A stretch of 64,000 nucleotides of DNA from Vitellaria paradoxa (GCA_019916065.1 CM034241.1:8841223-8905222), one strand, 5' to 3'. Shown: positions 36,990-49,322, counted from the stretch's first letter. Translations and numbers: made by a program. Notes: generated by a model from the letters alone, not told the origin.

Positions 36990-37990
36990 GGCCAAAGTAA
37001 GATATTGGATTAGGTCCAAGTAAGATTAGGAGTTTGTGTATTAATTATTAATTTAACTAATTAAATATTATTAATTAACTATTATTAATTATCTAATTAT
37101 AATACTATAATATTATTATTTTACATAATTTTCATATATTATTAATATTAGATTGGATTGGGCCTAAGTAAAGTTATGGGTTTCTATATTAGTTATTAAT
37201 TTAACTACTTAACTATTTTAATTAATTATTATTAATTACCTAATTATAATATTATAGTATTATTATTTATCTAATTTTTTATATTATTAATATTAGATTA
37301 GATTGGGGTCAAGAAAGATATTAGATTGGGCCTGAGTAATATTAGAGATTTGTGTATTAGTTATTAATTTAATTAATTAAATATTATTAATTAACTATTA
37401 TTAATTAACTATTTATAATATTATAATATTATTATTTTACCTAATTTTCTTAGTTAATATTAGATTAGATTGGACCCAAGAAAGATACTGAATTGGGTCC
37501 AAGTAAGATTAGGAGTTTGTGTATTAGTTATTAATTTAACTAATTAAATATTATTAATTAATTATTATTAATTACCTAATTATAATATTATTATACCTAA
37601 TTTTCTTATATTATTAATATTAGATTGAATTAAGCTTAAGAAAAATATTGGATTGGGCTCGAATAAGATTAGGGATGTGTGTATTAGTTATTAGTTTAAC
37701 TAATTAATATTATTAATTAACTATTATTAACTATATAATAATAATATTATAATATTATTATTTTACCTAATTTCCTTATATATTATTAATATTAGATTAG
37801 ATTGGATCCAAAAAAGATATTGGATTAGCCCCAAATAATATTAGGGATTTGTGTAATATTATCAATTTAACTATTAGTATTTAATTATTGCTATTAATAT
37901 TAAATTTATTATAAACTAATATTAACATATTTTATCATTAGGGATCTATGTATTATTATTAATTTAACTAATTAAATTATATTATGTTGT
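36990..37990. repeat. Minisatellite, about six units of 149-175 bp, in the CACTA element
   Basis: The landmark TTTGTGTATTA (or a variant) followed by TTATTAATTTAA recurs at 37032, 37181, 37349, 37515, 37673 and 37848. Each unit also has ATTAGATTGGATTGGGCC or a close variant. The following sequence to about 38930 is extremely AT-rich (ATTAAT/TAATATT words) without clear periodicity. Confidence 0.8.
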
Positions 37991-39259
37991 TGTTATTATT
38001 ATTATCGTAAATATTTAAATTATTATTAAATTTTCCATTATGGGTTTGTATATTATTTTTATTTAAATTTTGAATTTTATATTTCTATATTGAAAAAAGT
38101 CAAAAAGTTAACACTCAAATAAATTAATTAAAAATAAAAATCTAGAACAACAAAAATATATGATACAAATAAATTAATTAACAATAACTAAATTAATTAA
38201 TAGCATATCGGCAACAAAATAAACTAATAAACTAATAACATTAAATTAATATTAATTTTATTGTAAACTAATATTTAATGTTAATGTTATTATAAACTAA
38301 TACTACTACTATTATGATTATTGAATTTTATTATAAATTAATATTACTAATAATATTATAATTGAACTAATATTATTAATTCAATTAATTCAATATTATT
38401 CAGTATTATAATTTAATATTATAATTAAACTAATGTAACATTATAATTTAATATTATAATATTTTAATTTAATATTAATTTGAGTTTAGTAGTACGCATG
38501 TATTTATTATAATATTAATCAAATAATTATTTAATATTTTAAATAATAACAATATTTCTAATAGTTTAACTAATTTAAGATAGCCATTATGATATTATTC
38601 CAGCTAATTTAATTTAAAGTAATTTAATTATATTATCAATATTATAATTTATTATTTAATATTTTAACTAATAATTATATTTTATTAACTTAATATTAGT
38701 AATTTAATATTATTATTTACCTAATTTTAATATTTTTAATATTATAATATTATGAATATCATAATTTAATTTAACTAATGTAACAATAGTTAATTTATTT
38801 GGTTATTATACTATTAATGAATTCATTATTTAATATTCTAAATAATAACATTTAATATTATAATTTAGCATTAAGTTAAATTAATTAATAATATTATATT
38901 ATTAATATTGTTATATTAATATTAATAACAGCAAACAAAAAATTTTCAACATACCTCCAACAAATTTCTAATAATATTTTAACAAAATTCCAACATTTCC
39001 AACATTCCAAACATTCCAATATTCCCAACGCTTCAAACATTTCAACATCCTAACAATAGATTAAATAAAATATATTCCAAACAATTTATATGGCCGAAAA
39101 ACAAACTAACAATAAAAAAGGAAAAAATAGTGCTGCAAAAATTAAAAAAAAAAAGTGCTACAAAAAAAAAGAAAGAAAGAAAAACAGTGCTGCAAAATTA
39201 GAAAAAAAGAACCAGTGCTACCAAAAATTAAAACAAAAAGTATTATATATGAAAAAAAA

Positions 39260-39502
39260 CAGTATTATAAACCAAAATTCCAATAGTTTTAACATTTCAA
39301 TAGTTCTAACATTCTAATAGTATATACCCAAAAAGTAAAACAGTATTATAAATCAAAATTCCAATAATTCTACCATTTCAACAGTTCTAACATTCTAACA
39401 GTATATACCCAAAAAGCAAAACAGTATTATAAACCAAAATTCCAATAGTTCTAACATTTCAACAGTTCTAACATTCTAACAGTATATACCCAAAAAGCAA
39501 AA
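39260..39502 (+). repeat. 81-bp tandem repeat, three copies
   Basis: Units begin CAGTATTATAAACC (or AATC) at 39260, 39341 and 39422, exactly 81 bp apart. Each ends TATATACCCAAAAAG(C/T)AAAA. The units are over 90% alike by eye, far less diverged than the transposon around them. Similar A/C-rich CCAACATTCCAA words precede them from 38990. Confidence 0.88.
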
Positions 39503-40161
39503 CAGTTTCAAATCTTAAACAACAGAACCCAAAAATTTTCAACCAATGTGCTCTAATTTCATTAAACTTACAACATATTTTAACACAAAAGCAACAAGGC
39601 AAGGCTAAAGGACTAGAAAATTAAAGAAAAATAGTAAAAATCAGAAACATACTTGAAGATTGAGAGGAACGAAAGAGTAGATTGAGAGAAAAAATAAAAA
39701 AAAAATAAATAAGGTAAAAAAATTAATACTAATATACATACGTGTATATACAGAGAGAGAAAGAGAGAGAGAGAGTTACCAGGGAGAAGGGGAAACCCTG
39801 ATATTGACTGGCGGAGGGAGAGGAGGTCGTGGTGGCCTTCTGGCAAGGGGGAAGTGCAAGTGGAAGGATAGGAGAGGGCGGGGGAGGGAAGAAAGAGAGA
39901 GACTGAGAAGAAATAGAAAAAAGAAAGGGAAAAGAGAGGAGAGTTATGTCCGAGTATAAGGAATATATTAGCAACTACCAAAGCAGTCACTAATAACTTT
40001 TTAGTAGTTGCCCGAGTTCTAATGTCGCAGATAACCTGCCGCGAATTAGTAGTGACTCCACACTCGACGATTGTCATAAACAGTTGCAAAAAAGTTATTA
40101 GCAATCGCAAAAAATAATCGCTCGAGTTTTTTTAACACCAATACCCTGTCTTCTAGTCGTG

Positions 40162-40848
40162 TTATCATTACGTATGAAATGTTATAGGTAAACAATGTTT
40201 ACTCAGTGATTGTTCGGATGGTAACTAATAGGCTCATGATGTTATAACTTCTATATAAGGGACAAATATGTTAAGCACACTATTTAGTGTTTATTATGTA
40301 TACTATACGTATTGACGAAGATATTAACATATGGTCACTATTAATCGAAATTCTTTTGATCTGAGAATATATTTTATTTTATTCTAATTAGCCGTTATAT
40401 TCATATACCTTCACAGACAAATCAAACATAGGAGTGGTGCTTGATTTGTTTTAAACAAAAAAATTAAAAATTAGTATAAAAGTGACATATAATAAATTTT
40501 AATTAAAAAAAATTAACAAAAATTAATAAATTAAAATTGATTTTTTTTAACGGTCCAAATACTCATAATCTCTAAGGTAAATTCAACCATAATATTGAAT
40601 GTTGTCCAATATATAAATTATATTCATTAAATAATTTTGTTTCTTTAGTCTGTAAACTAGTGTATAGCACGACGGCAACGATAATAATAATAATAATAAT
40701 AAAATCTGAAATTAGGCAACAAAACCTTAGAAATTCAGTTCGGGTGAATGGTATAAACTGTAATATGACTTCTATTATCATAAAATTTTTCCAAAAATCA
40801 ATATTAGAGGCCAGTGCTGCTCATTTTGCGATTGACCTCACAAATTAA
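40162..40848. other. Non-coding spacer with an (AAT)n microsatellite
   Basis: No gene is seen. An (ATA)n tract lies at 40680-40703. The rest is ordinary AT-rich intergenic sequence. Confidence 0.45.
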
Positions 40849-41158
40849 GGGGGCCTTTGGTTTAATTTTTTATTTTTTATTTTTTATTTTGAGCTCATTT
40901 TTCATTTTATACATTTGAAAATAAGAAAAATAACTTAAAATATATTTAATTATTTGTGTTTTCAAAATTTATTTTTAAAAATTAAAAATAATTTTACACA
41001 TGAAATGAAAAATGATAAAAAGTCATTCTGAAAATTTTAACAAAAAACAAAAAAAAAATTTCAAAACAAAAAAATAGAGTATTTTTTATTTTCTCGTTTT
41101 GAAATTTTTAACACAAAATGAAAACAAAAAATAAAAAACAAAAAAGAAATGCCACCTA
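40849..41158. mobile_element. Possible MITE in the 3' flank of the ERF gene
   Basis: GGGGGCCTTTGGTTTAATTTT at the left and AAAAGAAATGCCACCTAAG at the right suggest MITE ends, and the interior holds mirror-image TTTATTTTTTATTTT and AAAATAAAAAACAAAAAA blocks. Ends match poorly and no duplication could be proven. Confidence 0.35.
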
Positions 41159-41272
41159 AGTAATCAATGAATTTTTTTTCTTTTTTTTGGAGGGGGGAGG
41201 GGTTGGGGTTTGGGGGGCTCATTTCAATCCCACAAACAAACCAGTCAACCGACTTCACAAGTCAACTTCTCA

Positions 41273-41815
41273 TCAACATGTCTCAAAGAATGATCCACCT
41301 GGAAAAGCGATGACGTCACCATCTCCCACCCCACCGCCGCTTCTGCTGTCACTTCTCGTCGCCACGTAACAGTCACCACCGCCAAAAAAACCCCCGCCAA
41401 ATTCTGTCCGAGATGACAATGACGGCGTAGGTTGGTTCAGATCCATCGTCGTCGTCACCGCCGTCGCACCGGCCGGCATTGCTGACTCCACCACCGCCGG
41501 CGCCCTCTGAGCTTGGATGGACGCTGCCACCTGAATTTCCGTTGCCGAAAGTTCAGACGCAGAGGGAATACGGGGCGGATCGTCCGGGAAATTGAGTGTT
41601 GCAGAGGGGCCACGTAGGCAGAAGACGGCGGTGTCGTAAGCCCTAGCAGCCTCCTCCGCCGTCCGGTACGATCCCAGCCAGATTCTGTCCCGGCTGTGGG
41701 GTTGCCGGACTTCCGCCACCCACTTCCCCCATTTTCTCATCCTCACGCCCTTGTAACGGCCGTTGTTATCAGCGCCGCTGTCTCCTCTCTCTCTCCTCGC
41801 CGAAGGTCTCACCAT
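41273..41815 (-). CDS. AP2/ERF group II (DREB A-5-like) repressor-type transcription factor
   Basis: Intronless 180-residue nuclear DNA-binding protein. A single AP2/ERF domain spans about residues 20-77: [18 protein letters not shown] forms the three-stranded sheet, RIWLGSY and AARAYD the rest, ending LNFP. The valine typical of DREB-type domains at domain position 14 is present (V33); position 19 is Q. A helix motif ([15 protein letters not shown], 89-103) resembles the EIQ-x-x-AA motif of group II ERFs. DLNQP (125-129) is an EAR repression motif, so a repressor role is inferred. The tail is glycine-rich. Start choice: the open frame extends upstream only to a TTG at 41860, and the TATA box lies at 41866-41876, so translation must start at the ATG at 41813-41815 ([10 protein letters not shown]). 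It is much more GC-rich than its surroundings. Members of this group respond to cold, wounding or drought. The exact orthologue is not certain (ERF008-ERF018 range). Confidence 0.92.
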   Translation of the reverse strand: MVRPSARRERGDSGADNNGRYKGVRMRKWGKWVAEVRQPHSRDRIWLGSYRTAEEAARAYDTAVFCLRGPSATLNFPDDPPRIPSASELSATEIQVAASIQAQRAPAVVESAMPAGATAVTTTMDLNQPTPSLSSRTEFGGGFFGGGDCYVATRSDSRSGGGVGDGDVIAFPGGSFFETC

Positions 41816-42110
41816 CTTGAATCTTTTTTTCTTTCTTCTCTGCTCGATTTCGATCTTCAACTCGCGTATATATATAGGCGGTGGTTAGACACGTGGAGGT
41901 TGTTATTTTTTCCACCACGTCGGCGATTTCCGCCGCAGTGACCTTTTTGGTCGACGGAAATAACATGGGGGATCGAATGACAGGTGGAGTTTCAAAAAGG
42001 CAGCTGATGCGAAGATAGAGTTGATCTACGGCCTACACGTGCTCACGATGAGCCAATATTGGACGCGTGGCGCGGTCCCAGAATGTTGCAGTGGTAGCGA
42101 TGCCAACTGT
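41816..42110 (-). promoter_or_regulatory. Promoter of the EAR-type ERF gene
   Basis: Reading on the - strand, a TATA box (TATATATATA, 41866-41876) lies about 50-60 bp before the ATG, which implies a very short leader. Upstream, GCCGACGTGG (41924-41915) overlaps a DRE/CRT core (GCCGAC) and an ACGTGG element. CACGTG G-boxes lie at 41890-41895 and 42036-42041. A CCAAT word is at about 42053-42057 and ACGCGT, a CAMTA-type core, at 42063-42068. Together these are a stress-promoter signature; none has been tested here. Confidence 0.6.
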
Positions 42111-42454
42111 CGGCCGTTGCTTTAGAATTTCATAATTTTTGTGAAAAAGGTGCTCAAACTCGAATTCTCTTCAAGGTCTGAACGGCCAAATAAAACTACT
42201 GTTGGTTTTGATGGCAGTTGACCTCCCGTAGGCCGGCGCAGTCAAATTTTAAGGAATTACCTAGGTATCTATTCGTTGGAAATTTAACAACTCTAATAAT
42301 AAAATAAAAAATTAAATCCAACCTTTGCGTGTATAATTTGTTCTTAACAATTCAATTTGATCAAAGATTAGCGTTTCTTTACAAAGGTTATATATTTGAT
42401 GTCTCGAGAATGCAATAATCGTGAAGTTTACGAGGCAGACCTAATTGTCATATT

Positions 42455-42665
42455 TAGGGTAGGTTTGAAATGGCAAAACGTGAGATGAAATGAGATAAAT
42501 TGAGGCAAGTTATTCGTTCGTAATTCGTGTGATTAGATAAAAAGGAATAAATTAAGATAAGTTGTGAATTCGTAATTCGTATAGTGAGGTAAAAAATAAA
42601 TAATTTTTAAAATTTTTTATTATTTTTTAAAATTTTTTTATCACTCCAAACGAAATCTTAATGGT
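42455..42665. mobile_element. hAT-like MITE
   Basis: The left end reads TAGGGTAGGTTTGAAATGGC and the right end, reversed, TAAGATTTCGTTTGGAGTGA. The interior has AATGAGATAAATTGAGGCAA and AGTTGTGAATTCGTAATTCG. The same vocabulary appears at 56482-56702, so the two are probably one MITE family. Confidence 0.45.
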
Positions 42666-43309
42666 GTTGACTTTATAATAATCGTGACAAAATTCACAGG
42701 ACGAGCCTAATTAGCTTATTTAACGGTAATGTGTTTAAATGAGAGTTCGTCATTGTGTAAATCTGCAATTTTTTACTATACGTATCAAAGAATTGATGCA
42801 TATATCAATAAATTAAAATTCTTTACTAAAGTTGATTTGATTAAAAAATTGTCGAGCAACCTTTGCAATTTATATTTTCTTTTTGAAAAAAATAAATGTT
42901 TGGATAAAACATATAAATAATATTATTAATGGTAGTCGTCTTATGTTTGGATAATGATGCATGGCTTGGTTTTGGCCTATTTTATTTGTGTTTGGCTTGT
43001 ACTGGTTACTTTCTTACAACAATAATTAATTTATATCTATAAAGTTACTAATTTAAAAATTGATGAAAATAATTAATTACTTGGTGAAAATTTTTAATTC
43101 ATTCTATTAATATCATTTAATCATTAATAACCATTTAAATAACTTAACACTTTAAATAGAGTTATGAATTTGATGAGATTTAATTTCGTTTTGTGAGAAT
43201 TCTTATCAAGTTCTTATGTTTGAAATTACAATAGAATTTTATGAGTTAGATTTGATTTGATTTCATAAGTTAAATTAATTTGTGTTGTACTAGCTTATTT
43301 TATTTTTTT
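42666..43309. other. Non-coding spacer
   Basis: The 42729-42920 frame lacks any recognised domain, and no other gene signal is present. Confidence 0.4.
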
Positions 43310-44397
43310 GGGATCCCAATAAGCACCTTATGCAAAATGAAATCAAGCATTTGAGTTATTATATGAAGAGAAAAATCTTCATGTTTTACAGATTTAGAAA
43401 GTGCGTGTATGAATATATGAAAGAGGAAGAATTTGATAATGAAAAACAAAAATTGCTAAAGGACTACAATCTAAAGGATAACAATTGGCTAACTTGTGTA
43501 GGTGGGACATGCATATATAGTTGAAGGAGAAAATGAGTTAGACATGTATGGAAGGTATTTTTGCATTAGGCATTCGAAGCACACAAATCAGTGAAAGTCT
43601 AAATAGTGAGTTAAAAGATCACTTGAAAAGTAATTTAAATATTAGTGTTTTTTTTTTTTTTAAACATGGGTTGGTAAAAGAAAAACAATACAATAAATTA
43701 GGGATAGTTTTTGAATGAAAATCTAAATTTCGTTTTAAATGAAAATCTAAATTCCTTAGTGTTTTTTTAATGCTCCACTATTAAAGCATGCATTACAAAA
43801 ATACACTCCTAAATTTTTGAATTTTTAAAGAGTTTGATTTTGCAGATTAAGCTATAATAAAAGATGAAATCCAAGATACAAATAAATATATTGTTGCCCT
43901 ATATGATTCTTTAAAGAAGGAAAATAAGGTGGTTTGTGATCCTAGTAATAATGCGGTAAGTTGTAATTATGTGAAATTTGAAACTATTGGAATTTGTGAT
44001 GCTACATTTTGCGTGTTTAGATGACTTAATATATTAAAAATTAAAAAAATACATCTTGAAGAGATCGAAGAAGATATAAAGAAGTTAACATGTTTTAGAT
44101 GAAGGGAAGTTAGATGAAGAAGAAGATGCTAAACATTAGGTTCAAAAAGTTCAATTACAACTATTACAATTAACACATCAAGTTTCAATGGACAAAGATA
44201 CAAGTGCTTGTATTGAAATTTTGATAAATGAACAAAGTAAGAAAATTGAAGAGTTCACAAAGGGAAAGGAAGTTGTGCTCGAAAAATTGCTTGAAGAAAA
44301 TGATGGTAATTGAATGGAAAATTTGAAAGCGTTGAAGAATCGGGAGGCTTGCAAGGAAAGAGAAGGATATAGTCTCAATATTAGACATGTTGAAAAA
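43310..44397 (+). pseudogene. FAR1-related sequence (FRS/MULE-derived) pseudogene
   Basis: Fragments of a FAR1-family protein, a domesticated Mutator-like transposase lineage, appear in order. MQNEIKHLSYYMKRK opens the block (compare W-H-I-x-Q-N-A-x-K-H-L of intact members), followed by FRKCVYEYMKEEEFDNE and LLKDYNLKDNNWL. After a frameshift come STQISESLNSELKDHLKSN and LNI, matching the T-Q-x-S-E-S-x-N motif. A 200-bp AT-rich insertion (about 43650-43850) follows. Then VVCDPSNNAVSCNYVKFETI and GICDATF correspond to the C-x-C-x-K-F-E-x-x-G-I-x-C-x-H SWIM zinc finger, here with key cysteine and histidine residues lost, then LNILKIKKI. A charged helix-rich frame (about 44160-44310) ends the block. 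Several frameshifts and stops mean no protein. The N-terminal FAR1 domain is absent. Confidence 0.78.
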
Positions 44398-44400
44398 TAA

Positions 44401-47094
44401 AAGAAAGAAAAAAAACTTTTAATTCAAAAATTGTAATTTTTAATCTGCGTGTGTTTATAATTTACTGCCGTTATCATGTTTTAGTCTTTTCATTTTTTAT
44501 TTTTTTACTTATAAATGTAGAATGATTGTTCAAGCATTTATTTGTTAAGAAATACTAGTATGAGGGCAATGTGGTGCCCAGTATGGGAAGCGGATGATAG
44601 AATATTTATTAAAATATATATGAGTATAGTTGGTTTGAAGTAAAGTGCAATTAAAATCATGCACAAGAGAATTATTAGCTATAAATAAAAATTGGAACAT
44701 ATAAAAAATATTAAGAAAAAATAAGTGTTGATGAAGATTGTTGGAAAATTAAGACTAACAAATATAGAATAATATGGAAATAAAAAGAGCATCTCCTGTG
44801 GATAATTTTATGATTGATTCTGTATGGAGACATGGGGAGACATGGGCTTGTGACGTTTAAGTATGCAAATATTTTGTTTGGATATGAAATGATTCCCTTC
44901 ATTCACTATTACTCTTCATTACATTCACATTCAAACCATTTATAAAGTTATGACAAAAGTGCAATAGATATATACATATTTAATATCATTTCAAATGCAT
45001 TTACATGTATTACTTTCCGACCAGTAGAGGTGAATCTTTTAAATTGAACTATTCTTTTTATAATAACTTATGCATATAAAAAAAAAAAAAAAACAAACAA
45101 ACTATATATTATAAGGCATGCATTTGGTAGCATTATTTGGCTCAAGTAAGAGGGTTGAATGTGGTTTTAAAATTTAGGTCCGAGAAGGAAAACTTATCCA
45201 TTGAAAAGAGAAGTTTAAATCTCGAGAAGTCTCATACAATCATAACACTATTCTTTAAATTTGTTCACCTCATTTATCACACTATTAATTTTTGACAATA
45301 TTCTTTTTTTTTTTTACTTGATTGTAATATTTAATTAATGTATTTTTTAAAATTAATAAATTTTACATAAATTCTAATTAATTATAAGAGATATTAATTT
45401 ATATTAATATATATGGAAGGTTTTTAAGTTCATTATTTAAACTTCATAAATACAAAAGCAACCTAAATATATTTGAAAAATTATATTTTATAATAAAATT
45501 TTATATTTAAATTATTACACCTTCAATTTAATAAATTTTAAAATTAATGACAACTTCATATTAAATTATCATTTAACATTATTAAAAAAAATAAACTTAA
45601 ATTATTTGAGTTAGTTTGTAGACAAAATTTAGTTAAATTTTTAATAAAAGAATCATGTACATTAATCTAAATTAATATCTCTTAGAATTTAATTTCATCT
45701 AAATTTTATTAATTTAAAAGATACATAAATTAAGAAACTAAAAAAAAAATACTGTCGTAAATTCAAATAGTTGAATTTGAACTTTTTTAAACAAAATATT
45801 ATTTAATCTACATTTCTATTTATCATATAAATTTTTATTTTTTCTATATTTTAACAAATTTTAATTGAAAACATAATAATTATTATTAAACAAAATAATG
45901 CAAAAAATAATTAATCTATTAAATAAAGAGTTTAATTTATTAACAAATAACATGTCCTTTATTATTTTTATTATTAGATAAAATAAGTGATATATTTTGA
46001 ATCAAATTGTAATATTGCTTATTAAAATTATATATATTGTAATATTATTTAGTAAAAAAGATCAAATAATATTAGAAATTAAAAAAATAAAATTGGCAAT
46101 GGCTGACATAAAGAGACGTGGTTATTTGAAATGATTTCATTTTTTTAAATATTGCACATATAACTCTTTCTGATTTAAAAATATAGAATTTAAAATAGTA
46201 AAGATTTATAAAAACTAAAAATATCCATTAAATTAGGAGATACGGTAATAATATGATAACTGCAGATAGAATTTAAAAAAACAAAAATACGTAAAAAATT
46301 TAAAAAAATATTGAGATCAAAATTAAACAAAATAATGCAAAAAAATAATTATCCTACTAAATAAATATTTTAATTTATTAACATTGATATCACTTAATAT
46401 TTTCATATTTTTAATTTTTTTATATTTTAATAAATTATTATTTAAAAGATAATAAATATTATTACTAAACAAAATAATGCAAAAACAAAATTAAAACATA
46501 ATAAATGTAATTATTAAACAAAATAATACAAAAAAATAATTCGCCTATTAAATAAAGATTCTAATTTATTAACATCAATTTGTAACTATAATTATCTTAA
46601 TTTATAATTATATAATCTGAAAAAATTAGTATTGTACATAATTGGCACTTATTCTCAATTTTATTCTAACTAGAATGTTCATTAATTGATTTTAATACTA
46701 ATTAAATTATATCAATTAGATAAATCCTAATAAGATTTTTTAAATTAAAAATTTTATTAATTCATATCTATTTAAATTCTATCGTATATTTAGATGACCA
46801 TAAACAAAGAGAAGTATGTAAATTATTTTTGAATCATGGTTATATAATATTTATTATTATCTTAATATTGTATAAAATATATAAATTACTTGTAACATAA
46901 TTGGATAATTTTAATAAATCAATATCAAATATTTGATATGTATTAGATTAGATAATATATTACTATTTGAAATAAAATACGAATTCACATAAAATTTTAA
47001 TACATATAACATATTTAAAAAAATATAAAACAACATTCACGTCCAGAAAAAATTTGTTAGAATTATTTAAAAAAAAATATAAAACAACATTCAC
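44401..47094. other. Very AT-rich spacer
   Basis: No gene is recognised. Words such as AAACAAAATAATGCAAAAA.ATAATT recur near 45890, 46325, 46475 and 46520, pointing to a loose tandem array of diverged units between about 45880 and 46600. Just before 47094 a 52-bp unit (TATAAAACAACATTCACGTC..) is tandemly repeated; the second unit is the target of solo LTR C. Confidence 0.45.
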
Positions 47095-47696
47095 TGTAAA
47101 GACCCGAAATTTTTGACTTTTTTTATTTTAAATTTATAATATTTAAAATTTTGATATTTTGGACCACCATTTATATTTTATGTAGCTGATTTGGTGTTAA
47201 TTTATTTTTATGTTGTATGCATTAATGTGTGCTTCATTATGTATGTAATTATATTCATCAGTAGAGAGGGGAAGCGTTGATAATTTGTTTATTTATTTGT
47301 GGGGAGGCTAAGAGTTGGCAGGTTGTGTGGGAGTTAAAGAAAGTATTAAGGAGGGTTTTATGAGTTCATTCATCTGAATAAGAGAGAAGGGAACTCTTAT
47401 GTTGTTTAAAACCTTCACCATCTATGATCTTCCACCAAGAAAAAAATTCTACATTTTTTTATTTTGGCCTCTCAAATTTAAGAGAGAGGGGGAGAGAGAG
47501 ATCATGCTATTGATTGTATGTTGATAAAGATCGTAGAGAGATTTTTGGAAAACGCATAATTGGCGTTTTAAAGAGGATTACCAGATCGTGTTTAAGACCA
47601 ACTTGAGTTGGTGTTGATTGCTTTACACACCGATCGTCTACGTGTGTAGTGAGATAGGTGGGATTGTGTTTATTTGATATAATTTTTTTATCATGT

Positions 47697-47738
<42 letters not shown>
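47697..47738 (+). repeat. (TA)n(TG)n microsatellite
   Basis: A TATATATATATA tract passes directly into about 14 TG units within LTR C. Confidence 0.9.
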
Positions 47739-49145
47739 AGAGATGCAAAACCTAGTCTATGAATTGATTCTTGATTATGCATATGAAATTCTGAAACTTT
47801 CACACAGAAATGGATATACTGTTTTCTCATAAAAATCATACTGAGATCGATTTAATTTATGAAAATTTTATATGTTAAATTAGACATATAGAAGAGTTTC
47901 CTGTAAAAATTTCATAATTTTTGGAATTTAAATGAATTTATTAAAAATAGTCAAACTTGACTGATTGGTTGGGATTTCTGTACCTGGATCAGCACACTGT
48001 TTTTATATGAAATTCATACTTAGATGCCGAATTAATTTTTGATATTTTTATATATGGGAGCACATATCCAAAATAGTATCCAATAAAAATTTCATATTTT
48101 TTTTAGTTAAAATAGATTTTATAAAAATCGTGAAGTTTGACTATTTGTTTTAATTTGCTGTGCTGATAGGAGGTTGATTTTTGGTATAAAAATGATACCT
48201 AGAGATTAAATTAATTTCTAAAAATTTTATATATGAAAATAGACATGTTAGAGATTCTACATTAAATTTTTTATAAATTTTTGAGTAATATTTTATTTTA
48301 TAAAAATATTGAAACCTGACTGTTTGGTTTACGTTGCTGTACTGACAATAGTCAGATATTTGGTATAAAAGGTATAGATAAAAGTTGATTTAATTTTTGA
48401 AATTTTTATATGTTAAACTAGATATATGAATGAGCTTTCTGTAAAAATTTCAAAATTTTTGGATTTAAAATGTATTTTATAAAAATCATAAAAGTGAGCT
48501 GTTCTGTATGATTCTAATAGAAATACCCATTAAGTATTTTTAAAATCTGTATTATATGGCTTTATGAATAAATTTTAAATCTTATTTTTATGAAACTGGA
48601 CTTAATTATAAGTATTTTAGGCTTTTAAATTAGTGTGAAATATTTCATTTTCTATTTTTTTATGAATTATCAAACTTTATGTCTTGAATCCTTCATTGTC
48701 ATGACATGTTTGATATAAAATTTTATTTACCAAGCTAGCTGCATATCTATATTCCTGAATATGGTTGCATGATATTTATTTAATAAATCTTGTATGAGAA
48801 TAATTTTATGAAAGGGCAACATGAAACTTAGGCCCAAAACACATTCACACTTCATAAAACTTATAAAGTAAAGGGAAGAACACACAAAAATCAAATTAGG
48901 AAGAACTTTTGTGTATGTTGTGCTGTTAATAAAAGGAATTACTTGAGATTTGATTTTTGGATTATTGGGATCATTAAGGGTACTAAAAAGAATGGGTTCT
49001 AGAGCCTAAGGGTTGAAAGTCCCAAAACCTGCGCAGGGTGGTTAGCATAACCAGTAGGCTAGAAACCTATGAAATATATATACGGCTTATTCTAGCATAT
49101 ATTTAGTACCGGGACTGCGGGACCGGTTTGCCTACTAAGGCAAAC

Positions 49146-49322
49146 GAGTACATTTGAGACTGCGGGACCAAATGTATCCCATGATTGAGGTTTGGGGATG
49201 TGATGAGTACATTTGGGACTGCGGGACCAATTGTATCTCATGACTAAGATCTGGGGATATAATGAGTACATCTAGAACTGCAGGACTAGTTATACCCTAT
49301 GGCTTAGACCTAGGGATTTATT
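49146..49322 (+). repeat. 59-bp tandem repeat in LTR C, three copies
   Basis: Units begin GAGTACATTTG, GAGTACATTTG and GAGTACATCTA at 49146, 49205 and 49264, exactly 59 bp apart. Each contains GACTGCGGGACCA or a variant and ends GGGGATGTGAT or similar. A related GGGACTGCGGGACC precedes them at about 49110. Confidence 0.88.

Larger units (their letters stand above)
28455..40161 (-). mobile_element. CACTA (En/Spm) transposon, 11.7 kb, decayed
   Basis: The left end is CACTACTAGAAATTACG (28455) and the right end, reversed, is CACGACTAGAAGACAGG (ending 40161): 11 of the first 13 bases agree, with the diagnostic CACTA start mutated to CACGA on the right. Flanking triplets are CTA and TTA, one mismatch from the 3-bp duplication of this superfamily. 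Sub-terminal repeats of the type TAGCGACCG/GCGGTCG/TAGCGATTG crowd both ends (28470-28890 and 39960-40125), as binding sites for the TNPA-like protein do in intact elements. Coding sequence on the - strand carries a TNP2 transposase followed by a second, Transposase_24-like protein, in the usual order. Stops and frameshifts break both. An AT-rich minisatellite block (36900-38950) lies upstream of TNP2. The element is non-functional on its own. Confidence 0.9.

Noticed and set aside
39090..39317. Lysine-rich 75-residue frame
   Set aside because: It is a product of A-rich repeats inside the transposon.
39613..40110. 165-residue - strand frame near the CACTA right end
   Set aside because: It covers GA/CT-rich and sub-terminal repeat sequence, is low-complexity (serine, leucine, phenylalanine), and precedes the transposase as probable leader. 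Not a credible protein.
41816..41860. N-terminal extension of the EAR-type ERF (15 residues, basic)
   Set aside because: It opens with TTG, and the TATA box sits only 6-16 bp further upstream, so this stretch is at most leader. The ATG at 41813-41815 is used.
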